Source: Caenorhabditis elegans (taxonomy: Eukaryota > Nematoda > Chromadorea > Rhabditida > Rhabditidae). From it: DNA of 64,000 nt. Where the stretch lies: positions 9,176,001 to 9,240,000 of the forward strand of contig NC_003283.11 of assembly GCF_000002985.6 (NCBI RefSeq), read 5' to 3'. A model generated the notes under the pieces. The model was not told where the DNA came from, did not search any database, and saw only the letters and a list, made by a program, of their open reading frames with translations. Of this stretch, positions 26,607 to 38,133 are shown piece after piece. Position 1 is the first letter of the stretch, and each line of letters begins with the position of its first letter. Both the position numbers and the translations under genes were made by a program.

Positions 26607-27078
26607 ATTTATATATCATAAAAGCTTTTCATGTTTTTACGTCTACTAATAATTGTAAAGTTAATTGAACTAAAATATAAACATAATTCAACAAATAAAG
26701 TTGGTATACATTCAATAATAAAAACTTTAGGATGGTTCGAAATGTCTATGTATGCTTGAAAATTGTTACTTGTTCTGGAAGTCCGTCTTTTCGTTACTAC
26801 ATCATTTTAGAGTCAAGCGAAACTGATATCATTTGTAAAAATACATTTTCAGGCTGATTCTCAACTTTGATGTCCTTTCATTACACCGGATTTGTCTCTT
26901 ATCTTACAGTTTACGAGCACTTATCAATAGTTTCTCCGCGTCAATGCCCACCTCATTAAGATAACCGTTTTCGTTATGCAATTCATTTTAGTTCAGCATC
27001 AACTCATTTCACTTTCCTCGTTTTCGTTCCTGCTACTTTCAATTCTAGTCCATTTTCCAAATCAAAATCATTTCAGGT
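26607..27078. other. Promoter interval of asp-2
   Basis: 472 bp between the pseudogene and asp-2. The right half holds three GATA-type sites listed separately and ends in a splice-acceptor-like ATTTCAG directly before the asp-2 start. No gene is seen. Confidence 0.6.
26898..26965 (+). promoter_or_regulatory. GATA-site cluster upstream of asp-2
   Basis: Three matches to the worm intestinal GATA consensus occur within 70 bp: CTTATCT at 26898-26904 (reverse AGATAAG), TTATCA at 26921-26926 (reverse TGATAA) and AAGATAAC at 26958-26965. Intestinal genes of this worm are typically driven by the GATA factor ELT-2 through such sites; use here is inferred. Confidence 0.5.
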
Positions 27079-28645
27079 ATGCAGAACCTTTTTTTGTTGC
27101 TTGCCCTTGTGGCAGCAGCTCTCGCTGCAGTTGTGCAAGTTCCACTCGTGAAAATTGAGCCATACAGAAACCGATTGATCCGTGAAGGAAGATGGGTTCA
27201 GTACAGAAAGGATCGTGAGATTCGTCGTTTCATGATGAACAAGCAATCAAATGATATGTCTGTTGGACAATACGTCAACGATTACGAAGATGAAGCATAC
27301 GTCGGAAACATCACCATTGGAACTCCACAACAACAATTCAAGGTTATTCTTGATACTGGATCATCCAATCTTTGGATCCCAGACATCACATGTGGAACTA
27401 AGCCAGAAAATTGCTCAACCGTTCCAGCTTGCCGTGGAAGTAAGTTTTCAAATCATAATATGTGTCGTTGAAAAGTTGAAAAATTTATTGCCTTATCTAG
27501 CTGTCAAATGTCTCTTTTGAAGTATACGCGTATTTCTATGGAACTATTAAACTGCAATGTAGTCTCGTGTGGTATTAAAGTTCATTTCTTGAATTTTGCT
27601 CTCATGCAATTGTACAATTTGATGCATTAATTGCAATTATTTTATAGTTATTTGCCAATTCGAATGCGACGACCAAGCTTGCTGTGGAGCTGGAGCGAAC
27701 TACACCGATTCTTGCTTCTACCAAAACAAGTTTGACGCTTCCAAATCTTCCTCATACAAGACCAATGGAAGAAACTTCATTATTGAGTATGGAACAGGAT
27801 CCGCCAGAGGATTCCTTGGACAGGACACTATCACCTTCGGAGGAATTGGAGAACCACAACTCGCTGTTCCAAACACTGTTTTCGGACAAGCCACCTCACT
27901 TGCTGCCTTCTTCGAGGGACAACCTCTTGATGGAATCCTTGGACTTGCGTTCAAATCGATTGCTGTTGATCAAATCACTCCACCATTCATCAACGCCATC
28001 AACCAAAACCTTGTTGATCTTCCACTTTTCACCGTCTTCCTTGAGCATGAAGGAGATCAAAACGGAGTTCAAGGAGGAGTCTACACTTATGGAGGAATTG
28101 ATACAAAGAACTGTGGTCCAGTTATCGCTTATCAACCATTGTCCTCTGCCACTTATTACCAATTCAAGATGAGTGCTATTGGATCTGGAAGCTATCACTC
28201 TAGCAAGGGATGGCAAGTCATCTCCGACACCGGAACTTCTCTCATCGGAGGACCAAAGGCCTACGTTTCTGCTATTGCTGACGCTGTTGGAGCCACATGG
28301 AGAGATGATTACGGTGTATACATCCTTCCATGCTCTGCAAAGATCAACACTCTTGATATCACCATTGGAAACCAAGTATACAATATTGACTCATCCAACA
28401 CCATTATTCCACTCGGAGATGGAAGCAACAATTGCATCTACGCCATCTTCCCATTCAGCAGTGGAGGTTTTGGACCATCATGGATTCTTGGAGATCCATT
28501 CATTCGTCAATATTGTAACGTAAGTACACAACGAAACCTAATAAAAAAACGACATAATTTTTTTTAATTTAAAAGTTGAAATTTTCAGATCTATGATGTT
28601 GGAACTCAACGTGTTGGATTTGCTAAGTCCCTCCAATCGAAATAA
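27079..28645 (+). CDS. asp-2: Secreted aspartic protease (pepsin/cathepsin D family, 429 aa)
   Basis: Three exons (27079-27439, 27648-28519, 28589-28645) join to 430 codons with stop. A signal peptide (MQNLFLLLALVAAALAA) is followed by a propeptide with basic residues, then the mature two-lobed enzyme. The first catalytic motif is ILDTGSSNLWIPD (about residues 90-102), the flap is IEYGTGSARGFLG, and the second catalytic motif is ISDTGTSLIGG; the C-lobe ends GFGPSWILGDPFIRQYCN then YDVGTQRVGFA, typical of the family. Paired cysteines around the first lobe insertion (CQFECDDQACCG) resemble nematode gut proteases. Codon use is strongly biased (GGA, CCA, ATC, CTT), as in abundantly expressed worm genes. 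ATTTCAG ends two bases before the ATG, suggesting trans-splicing. Likely role: protein digestion in the intestine or lysosome. AATAAA overlaps the stop codon. Symbol from memory plus the inx-10 neighbour. Confidence 0.92.
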
Positions 28646-28915
28646 ATTTTAACGCCGTCAATATTAATATTATGTTCATTATGCATAAATTTGGTCAACA
28701 TATTTTTTGTTTGGAGTGAAAAGTGAATTGTGAGATATGCGAATTGTGAACAAAAATGATAATGTGTAATTACCGGGAAGAACACGAAGGTATTAAATAC
28801 AACAAAACGGAACTAGAAACGGGAAGAGGTAGAGATTAGACTGCAAAACCGCAGATTCACGAGTTTAGATCAAAATATAACTGGGTCATGGGAAATGTGA
28901 ACTGAAATGAGAGAA

Positions 28916-31390
28916 TTATTTGAATGTACTCATCGATTGTTTTTTGGTTTGGTCAGTGTCAGTTGCAGTGGACACAGGACGGCTATCCGTTCCTCTTGAA
29001 AGACTTGGTGTACGATAATAATTTGAATACTGGTTTTGGTTCTGAATTTGATTTTGATTTTGGTAGGGAGTTGGGTTCTGATTTGTGTAACAGTAAGGTG
29101 GTTGAGTAGCATTTTGTTGATTCTGCTTCTCCTCGTTTTTCAATTTTCCGTCGGATTCATCGTCAATATAAGATGCTTGAACCGCAATTGGCTGTCGGTT
29201 TCTGAAAATAAAAAAATTAAAATTTGTTCCGAAGTATTTAACATGCTTCAAATTGAATGCATTCAAATTCACAAAACAATGGGAAATAAGGAAGAAACTA
29301 TTTTTTGTTTGTAGTCTGAGAATTTTAATTTACATCAATTTACAAGTCAATCAAAACTTTCACAACACAATAGAGCAAACAATCATTTCATTCCTTTCTT
29401 ACACTGGTTATCGTTATTAATACGATTGTCGTGATGATCCTTATCAAATGCAACTACACTCATACGCCTGAAATGGATTTTTGAAACTTTTAGTTTCTTG
29501 TTGAAGAAAATCACAAATTAATTCAAACATTTTTCATTAATCAAACATTAATTAATATATCTGTTTTGATTGTTACATATATATTTTGTGAGTGAAAACT
29601 CAACTTGGCAAGACTTTATTCTAAAATCAAAAAGAAACTCACAATAGCTCATCGTCACTTGGTCTCATGTGTGCGTTCTGTGGTAGAAGCTTCTCCATTA
29701 AATCTTGTGTTGCAATAGAGTTATCAACATTTGCTCCAAGAGCTCTTCTCCATCTCAAAGCATTTGCTTGATTTTCATCTCGATATCTCCATGGATTAAT
29801 TGGATTTACAAGTGATGGATATGCAGGCCACCATTGTTCTCTTTCTTCAATTTTTGGAGCGGAATTACTTCGTTTCAGTTGTGGTTCTGATCCATGGAAG
29901 TTCCTCCAAAGTTCTTGAACAAGATCAGTTCCAAAAATGACTCCAGACTGAAGCGTCATCATTCGTATCACAAAAACTCCGTCACTCTTGAGATAGTTTG
30001 AAATAAATCGATTAACTTTCTCTTGAGCTCCGTCTTCTGCAAAACAATTTATTAGAAAGTAGCCAAAGTTTAACATTATTTTACCTGAAGAGTCAAATGC
30101 AATATCACTCATTTCGAGATGTCTGATGATAAATCGAACATTCAAATGTCTCCAAAGTGACACAAGAAGCCAGTAGAAAAATGATCCAAACGTGAAAACT
30201 AGCAGAGCCAGATACCAAAACCATAATAAAATGAAAATCTTCTCATTGAAAATGTTAATAACCAGCACACATTGTATAGTATGTTCTTGCATATTTCCCA
30301 TAACACGTACATCGAAATCACAAAGAGATACACGTGGAAACATTCCAGACTGTTCCCAAGTTGTTCCATTGAGTAAGTCAACAAGTGCGCCCATTCCATA
30401 CCATTTGTATTTATCAGTTTCCAAGAATCGATTCATGAACATTAACTGGAGACATACGTTGGCAAGGTAGAAGAATTTTGTACAAAGATACATTGCAGTC
30501 ACAAAGAATGCAGAGTACGGTAGATTGAAAAGCCAAAGGAAACGATGCGGACGAATTTGTTTCTTTTGCAGGCGTCGATGAAATCTAAGAGCTCCTTGGA
30601 GATGTACTGTCAGAGATTTGATGTTAGCTCTTTTGATATCAGGCTTGATGTTGTTGGGATCCGAAGATAACTTGACAATCTCATTGATTTTTATTCCTGT
30701 AAATATATTTAATTGGTCACATAATTAAATTACATTTCTAAAAAATATTTAAAGTACCAAAAAAACGAGATACTTAATCTATTGTTGCATCGCTGGATTT
30801 CCTATGAATTGTTCAACGACAACTACTAGCATTGTATTCGAGACAACAAATATTTTCGAGCTTTTTCACAATGTTTCAACTGTGTCAACAATTGTACTTT
30901 TTGCAATTGTGATGTCTGGTACTTGTTATACAATTTATATATATTCAAGACTCACCAGAATGTCCAGCCAAATACTTCCATAACAAGCTGGGTAAACGGA
31001 AACATGCTGCCTCGAGTAACAAGAAAAATGGAACCCATTGATAATAACTGATCTTCCTCTGTCTCTTCTCATCACTTTGGAGCCCTGCCACGGGCTCATT
31101 CGTCGGGACATAATACGTGTCACTTGCCCAACAATAGTTCTCTGCGTACTGTTCCCAACTACTACTGAATATGTCTGGTACTAGACATTCTACAGGCTTC
31201 CCGCCAAATTGCTGAAATTGAAATAATGTTACCAAGTTCTATGAATATTGAAACTAACTTTAAATGACACTAAAACTGCAAGTCCAATAAGAAGATTACA
31301 TGTGAAGTATGAATGAAGACGATCCACGAAATCTCTATCATCACTTCCACCTACGTATCGTAGCATAGAAAGTACGGCGGCCAACACCAT
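28916..31390 (-). CDS. inx-10: Innexin gap-junction protein
   Basis: A four-TM invertebrate gap-junction subunit. Exons run 31390-about 31264 ([17 protein letters not shown]1), 31213-30950 (first extracellular loop with paired Cys, VECLVPDIF...ENYCWA, then the innexin signature [16 protein letters not shown]), about 30695-30085 (cytoplasmic loop, TM3, second loop with SLCDFDVRV...[12 protein letters not shown]4) and 30038-29641 (C-tail). The exon ending ...RPSDDELL is followed by a donor (TT|GTGAGT) rather than a stop, and two downstream acceptors fit. Joining to about 29206 continues as [19 protein letters not shown]... to a stop at 28916; joining to 29466 gives a short tail ending KKGMK before about 29394. 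So at least two C-termini are possible. The protein lies convergent to asp-2. Symbol from memory of the T18H9 gene order. Confidence 0.9.
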
Positions 31391-33703
31391 CTTGATTTAT
31401 TTTCTGGTTTTCTTTTTCAAACAGTTGAAATATAAATTTAAGTTCCAATGATTGTGAACGGCATAACCTAAACATAAAGATATATGAGTCAGAGAAAGTT
31501 GAAGGCTCGCGGGAAAAAGTAAGAAGTGGCTGTTGTGAAAACTGTCGGAGCGCGGTTGGCGGCGGGAGACCAAAGAAAGAGCAAACAAAAGGAAAATAAT
31601 AGAAGGAAGAGATGAAGAAGAAGCGGAGAAGAACAGTAAGTTAACGGAGAAAAAGATTGAGAGGGAAGAAGATTAACACGTCTGACGAGAAGGATTACAT
31701 GGAAAAGAGATGGGTCACTCTCTTGTTAGAACAGGCGTTTGAAATTTGCTTACTAAATTATACACGTTTGTATAGAGGTTTTAGAATTTATTTTTTTCAA
31801 GAAATCTAGCAGTATGCTGAAACTTTACAAATACTGATTCTTCTGTACAATTAGACATCTTATGTCAGTTTAAATTAGGTACTATTATCTGGTTAACTGT
31901 GCATTTTTGAAATTGTCGAATTCAAAGTTTTCTAAAAGAAAGTTGAACATTGCATAAATTGACATTTTTTCATTTACTCCAAGTTTTCCAGAATTTGAAA
32001 ACAAAATTGGAGAGTAGCCAAGTTTCAAAATGTTTTCACAACAAAGCCTTGTTCAATGTGAAACCTTTCCATAAATATAACGGGAAAACTTTTCAACAAA
32101 AGAGTTACACACGATATGCCCGATAAAACATATGAAAAAGAAGTTATACTTCAAAGTTTGCAGGTCAAAATTGTGCAAAAGAGTTACTAAATATGGTAAA
32201 TAGTTGAGGTCAAGGGCCAGAATATTGATTACGGTACAGACCAAAAATTGTATTTTTGAAAATGTGATCCATAATTTCAGGGTAAAAATCTGTTGGTTGT
32301 TTTGGATACATGTAATGATGAATCACTTTTAGAATTGTTTGTTGTGATGTTTTATCGATAAAAGCAGACAATGAAGAATTCTATTCTGAACAAGGCAATT
32401 CTATGCAAATAGCAAAATTAACCAATATATGGGCGGTACTTAAGTTTTGAATTCAGCGCATTACACAGTTCATGTTATTTGAATTTTTTTATTGAAAGAT
32501 TTAATCGTAGATATTTACCAGTTTAATTGTATTGATAAGTCCTACAATAGGCTCCGCCCTTAAATAGGTTTTTTTAAAAAATTTAAAAAAGTTTTTCAGT
32601 TTTGGAAACTTAAAAATTTTGAAGTCTAAACATTTATCACGAGCTATTCCTTATAAATATCATAGTGTTTACGTAACTTTCATTTGCCTCCTTGTGAAAC
32701 AATTATTTGCATTTTAACATTTGGAGCAGTCTAAATATCGTGGCGAGACCGATCGAGAAAACATGGTATGTTCCTTTAAAAATGACGTGTCACGTTTTCA
32801 CGTCTCTATAATAATGCTGTGGCTAACACCTCTGCATATGCTATTCTATAATTACTACTTTTGAAATAAGATTTCAAATTAAAATATAAACTTATCATTA
32901 TCATTATCAGAATTACAGAAAATTCGAATTTCGTGAAAAAAAAACAAAAGCAGAACGAGATAAATCAAAACAATGTTCGAAAACTGCTCTATCTGCCGAA
33001 AGGACCCAGTGGCTTGAAACGTAACTAGAGCCTACGGGTTGACGAAAGATAACATATTTTGAGGAGACGCAGAGAATCAGGGGTCTCTCCAATATATATT
33101 CTGTGAAAACAGCCGGAGAGAACACGGAGGGAGCAGAGATATGTGGTGGTGGTGGAGACGTACATCATTTGGAATAAACGACGTCTTCGACCTTGTTTGC
33201 ATGAGTTTCCTATATTTTCGTACTTTCTATTTGATAACAAGCAAACATGGCTCTTCAATAGAAAAACCTCGTCATTCGAAACATTTTCAATATTTGAAAG
33301 GCTAACAGGAAAAAACGACGAAGATGAAATGAAATAAAAACGGAATGCTTCAACATGTGTCCCGACATGCACTGTCCCAGTCGACACAACAGATTGAAAC
33401 AAAAGGAGAAAGAGCAAACAAGTTGTGCTCCTGCAAAATACATTTTTTCAATTGAGATGAATGGTCTGTATGATTTTATTGAACACATCAAAAAGCATTG
33501 AAAGAGACAAGGTGATGATGGTGAAGATCTGGCAAGAGACAAAAAAAACTAGGAATACTCTCGTAAAAGTGGGGAAAAATTCAAGAAAGTGGAAACAGTG
33601 GGGCCGTAGAAATGAAACAAGTTAAAGCGACACGCATGGAGCAAAAAGAATCTAACAAGTGTACTGAACTATGGAAATAAATTAATATTTTCAACAAAAA
33701 AAG
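31391..33703. other. 2.3 kb upstream region of inx-10
   Basis: Between the inx-10 start and the mdt-27 stop, both on the - strand. It is AT-rich with one GA-rich stretch near 31560-31720. It would carry inx-10 promoter sequence and the mdt-27 3' UTR. Short open frames on both strands lack family resemblance and splice support. No gene is called. Confidence 0.5.
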
Positions 33704-36700
33704 CTAAGGGACCTGTGACATCAAACATAATTTATGGCAAATGATTGGAGACGATTCTCTCGTGACAACGGTTGGAGGCATAAACTGTCGCAGATGCTTT
33801 CTGAAAAAAAAAACTATTATTTTCAAAAAAACATGATTTATATTTAAAAAAAAATAAAACTTACTTGCAATAATAGCATTTAGTTGAGAAACAGTTCACA
33901 TAAGACTGAATGTAATTGTTGCATTGGGCGAAGTTTGTGGGTGCACTGAAAATTAATCCAATAAATAAGAAAATTACCTTTTTTAAAAAAATAAATTTCG
34001 AGTTTTTTTCTAATTAAAAGATGATTTGGCATCGTTTTTTTGGCGAATAATAGTTTTTTTTTACTAAAAAATTACATCCAAAAATAAATTTCTATTAACA
34101 ATAATGGAAAAATCTTAAAAGAAATTATTTAAAAAAAATGTTTTTCGAATTTGACAAAAATTTTTTTTATGTGGCTAATAAAAAAATGTAATGTGGTATT
34201 TTAGGAGAATTTCGAATCCACTTTAGATAGTTTTTAAAGATATAGATTTTTTATGCATTACACATATTTTATGCGAGCCAACCTTTCTTTATTTAAAATT
34301 CAAGAAATTTTTTGGAAATTGGCTTGTAATTTGTAAAACCGTTTTTTTTTAATATCTAAAATGGATTTCAAGCTTTTTTTAAAAATGTACTAGGCGCACA
34401 AAATTCATTTCCAAATATGTAGAAAATTGGGAATGTCTCGAAATTTCTCTAAACGAAAAAATGCTTAATATACAAATATTTTTCTATAAAGATTTCCAGT
34501 AATTCATGTTTTTTTAATTTTACATAATTTCGTTTAAAAATTTAAAACTTACGTAAACTTTGTAACTGGCGAGCAAAGTATAATCTCTTTGGCCGATTTT
34601 GTGAATTCTCTGTAGACTTTCCGTTTCGAATGTAGAATTTGTTCTTGATTGTATAAATCTTCATCTTCGCCTCCAATAATCATATCTTCGAGAATTCCAT
34701 ATTTGAGTACAATAACAGCTTTCATACACGGAACGAATTCTTTTTCACTATTTGGGCGCCGAGCACAGTAGTGAACCTGAATTAAAGCCATTTTACATTG
34801 GGAAACGGGAGTTGGTTTCGGGAATAAAGATTTTTGAAAAAGGTTTATATTTTTCTAAATTAGACTGGAAGAAAAACTCACTTCAATGAGACTTTTTGAA
34901 TTCCTAAAACATGGATGACTGATTCTTTTGAATCTCCATGTCAAATCACCCCTCGTTTTATTCATAACAGCATCCATTGCTAAGAAAACTCCTTTATTCG
35001 CATCTTCAACGTGTTTCGAGAATTTCAAAGGTGGTGGGACAGATAATCTTGAGACTCTCGGAGCATGAACAGCGTTTTGACGAAATGTTTCTGACACAGC
35101 GATAATGTTTTTCTGAAATTAGAATGTAACGAATTCAGAGTATTTCCAAATATTACCTCAATAACTGTCCTCTCGTCCATTGCCTCTTGTAATTTGTAGA
35201 ATAATTGATAAGCACTTTCATCTTTCTGTCTGAGATCCTGAAATTAAATATTTAAAGTTCCAAGTTGGCAAACGGTTTTTTTAAATAATTTATTCTCATT
35301 TAAAATGATGTCTTCGCAGAAAGAGTTAAAAATGAAAGAAAACAGTCTCCGTATAGTGAATATATTTGTTAAACAAATTATAGAATTTTTCTAAATTGTT
35401 GTAGAATTTGAAACATCGTTTGTCACATTTTCAGGGACTTTTCCACAATAAACGTTAAATTATCTATCTTTATACCAAAATTAGAGATTCAACAAATTTC
35501 TTGTTTTCTCAAGTTTTCCTTACTGTAAAATGTCTGAAAATTTGACAAAAATGTTTCAAATCACATCTTTAAAAAAAACGAATAAAAAACTAATCAATAT
35601 ATCCGGAAAATGCAAAAAAATCTGCTTTAAGTTATTCCGCTGAATTCTAAAATTCATCAGCTTATTTCAATTTTTTCGTTGAAAAAAAATTAGAACTTAA
35701 CAATGTTATATTACTACATTGAGACTGTTTTTTTTTCCGTCACTTGTGTTAGGACAAAAAAAAAAGCTTAAAAAACTATAAATTATGACTTTTGAACTAA
35801 GAATCTTAATCATTAATCATTAAACTAAATTAATCAAAAACTCACTTGTATTGATGATTCAACAGCTTTATATAGAGGCCTTTTGTCAAATACAGCATTA
35901 TATCGACATTTGAGTGCTGCTGCTCTATTCAATTCATAATACATATTTCCCATTTCTGATAATGCTTCTCTTGCTCTTGATAAATCTTCCATTGTCGAAT
36001 GCTCTTTCATCGATTCGTCTAATGCTTTTTTCGACTTTTGACGCATTTTCTCCAATTTACTCTTCATCACTTCTGCCCATTGATTTAACGCAATTACGTG
36101 CTTCTCCGTTGTATTTGATGGAAGTGTTAAAATCGGTCGTCCAGCTGCCGGATTCCCTGCAGTTGAAGGTCGGTTAGCAGTGTTTCCAGATTGAAGAACA
36201 GGCATCGATTGAGAGTGAGGAATATTACCCGAAGAGATACGTGCTCCCGATGGTCCTGAAGCATTTGCAGATGTGGTCGGTTGCTGATTGGATTGCATGG
36301 CTGCCGGACGAAGTGGTCTCAAAATCCGGGCTCGACCGTCTATCTAAAAAATTTTCCGATTTATATTAATTAGTGCTGAATGAAATTGACAATTTTTTTC
36401 AAAATAAAGAAAACGGTGTATTATCTAAATTTTGAGATTGTGATTGAAATTAAAAGATAAATCAACACAATAAATAAAAAAGTTTAACTGAATTTTAATT
36501 GTTTTAAATAAAATTATGAAAAGAAAAAACAATAATATTTAATTTAAATGATCTATCTAACTGAAAACTAAATAGAAAAATGTTATCGATCAAATAGAAA
36601 TATACATTAACTGTGAAAACACCATTTTCTGCAATAGGCAATATACGGTGTCTGCGTCTCTCACTTCTTCATTGCTGGTATACACTTTTCCAACGCTTCC

Positions 36701-37651
36701 CTACAACTGCATTAGTCTTGTTTTCAATAGAGCGCGTTTGATGAACTACTTCAGAGTGAGGGGATCGCAAATGACTTAATTTTGGTATAAACAAAATTCC
36801 AATGTTTATAAAAGCGATAAACAGCACGTGCCAAGATTTAAATAGTTACTTGAACTAATTTAGAATATCTTGTTTTTTTTTTTCAATTTTCAATCGAAAT
36901 GAGGTAAATTAGTATAAAGAAAAATTGCTAAGAAGCACTAATCGAGATTTTTACAAAAAATCGATATGAATTAATTTGAAAATCTTGAAGCATGTTTTAT
37001 TTTTGAAAAAAAATCTGCGCATTTCTCAAAGTTGTTTCAATGTTTGTGGAAAAAAGGGATCTTCAAGTTTTAGATGTAAAAACAAATCTTTTTTCTCACT
37101 TGGGTATAAACTTTTTTGTGGTTTTTAGTAAATTTCTACTAGCATCGTAACTTTAAACAATTCTATCACAAATTGTACTAGTTTTTAATTGTATTTTTTC
37201 CGACACTTTTCACAAATAGTGTTATTAAAGGGATCAACGTTTCCTATAATATAAAGTTTTAATTTATTTTTAGCAGCTAAATTTTGTCATTTATTATTAT
37301 TATTTAAGTTGATTTTAAGAAAAAAATGACATTGACACAAACTTACTTTGCTAACAAGGGGCGGCCTTCGTCCAAAAGGAGTATCTGGGAATCTTCCATT
37401 TGCAGCCTGAACATTTTGAAAAATAAGGATTTTGAATCTGCGTGTTTCGAGTAATTTTTTCAAGCTAAACATATGCCGCAGTTTCCCCTGCCGAAAAAGA
37501 TAATTGAGATCAAAATTTGTTTCAATATTCAGCTACCGTGGGGGCCAGTGAATTGTTAATTTTTTTTAATTATAAAAAAATTAAATGACAAAAACTATAC
37601 CGTATTTCCGAACGAATTTTCGCTTTTTATCCGGATTGTATTGTCTCCCAT
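33704..37651 (-). CDS. mdt-27: Mediator complex subunit MED27
   Basis: A Mediator tail/head subunit for RNA polymerase II transcription, roughly 445 aa in eight exons. Exon 1 is tiny (MGDNTIRIKSENSFGNT from ATG 37651), exon 2 (about 37405-37346) encodes AANGRFPDTPFGRR, and exon 3 (about 36345-35847) a Ser/Gln/Asn-rich low-complexity part then a coiled helix (HVIALNQWAEVMKSKLEKM). Later exons lie near 35238, 35114, 34776, 33946 and 33800. Resemblance to human MED27 is clear at the end: MKAVIVLKYGILEDMIIGG matches the human VIVVMRSLFIDRTIVKG segment, and CYYCKKHLRQFMPPT matches CQRCGKFLQDGLPPT, including the zinc-like CxxC and later C..C. The stop is TAG read at 33706-33704; reading the last exon in another frame ends early and loses this match. 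The N-terminal extension relative to human is worm-specific. Confidence 0.88.
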
Positions 37652-38133
37652 TATCTGAACTCGCCAATTTTTTAAAACAATTTTTTTTTCAACAAAATAA
37701 TGACTTGGCCCGGGGGAACAAAAAAAAACAACACTGAAACATATATTTTTTAATTATATAAAATTAATCAAAAGCTTTTATTTAAAAATCGAATGAACGA
37801 TGAGTTGAAATTCGGAATGTAAAAACATAAAAAATAAAGCGTTTGTTGGTGCGATGCACATGTTTCAAGGTGAAAAATTGGCGGAAAAGCATATTTCAAG
37901 GGCATCATCGGACAAGAAAACGAGAGAAAACGGAACCGTGTGGGGGAAGGTGTACAAATATTTTAACATAGAGAATAGCAACAAAAAAGAAATAGATTAA
38001 TATTCGACACTTTGGGAACACTTACATATTATACAGGCAAATCAATAGAAGCGAGATTGAGGTGTAAATTATGAAACAGAGATGATAAAAAGAAATTGGA
38101 AGACATGAGTAGATACACTCAAAATGTAAACGA
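37652..38133. other. tag-232/mdt-27 spacer with trans-splice-like acceptor
   Basis: 482 bp between two genes read on the - strand. On that strand GGCGAGTTCAG ends three bases before the mdt-27 ATG, the layout of a trans-spliced downstream gene. The spacing is wider than the classic ~100 bp but within the range seen for worm operons. No other gene is visible. Confidence 0.5.

Noticed and set aside
27684..28375. Long open frames on both strands over asp-2 exon 2
   Set aside because: They are produced by the strong codon bias of asp-2; the pepsin frame has all catalytic motifs and matching splice sites.
33760..33800. Alternative frame for the mdt-27 last exon ending at 33733
   Set aside because: It needs a phase that the previous exon does not provide, and it destroys the match to the conserved MED27 C-terminus.
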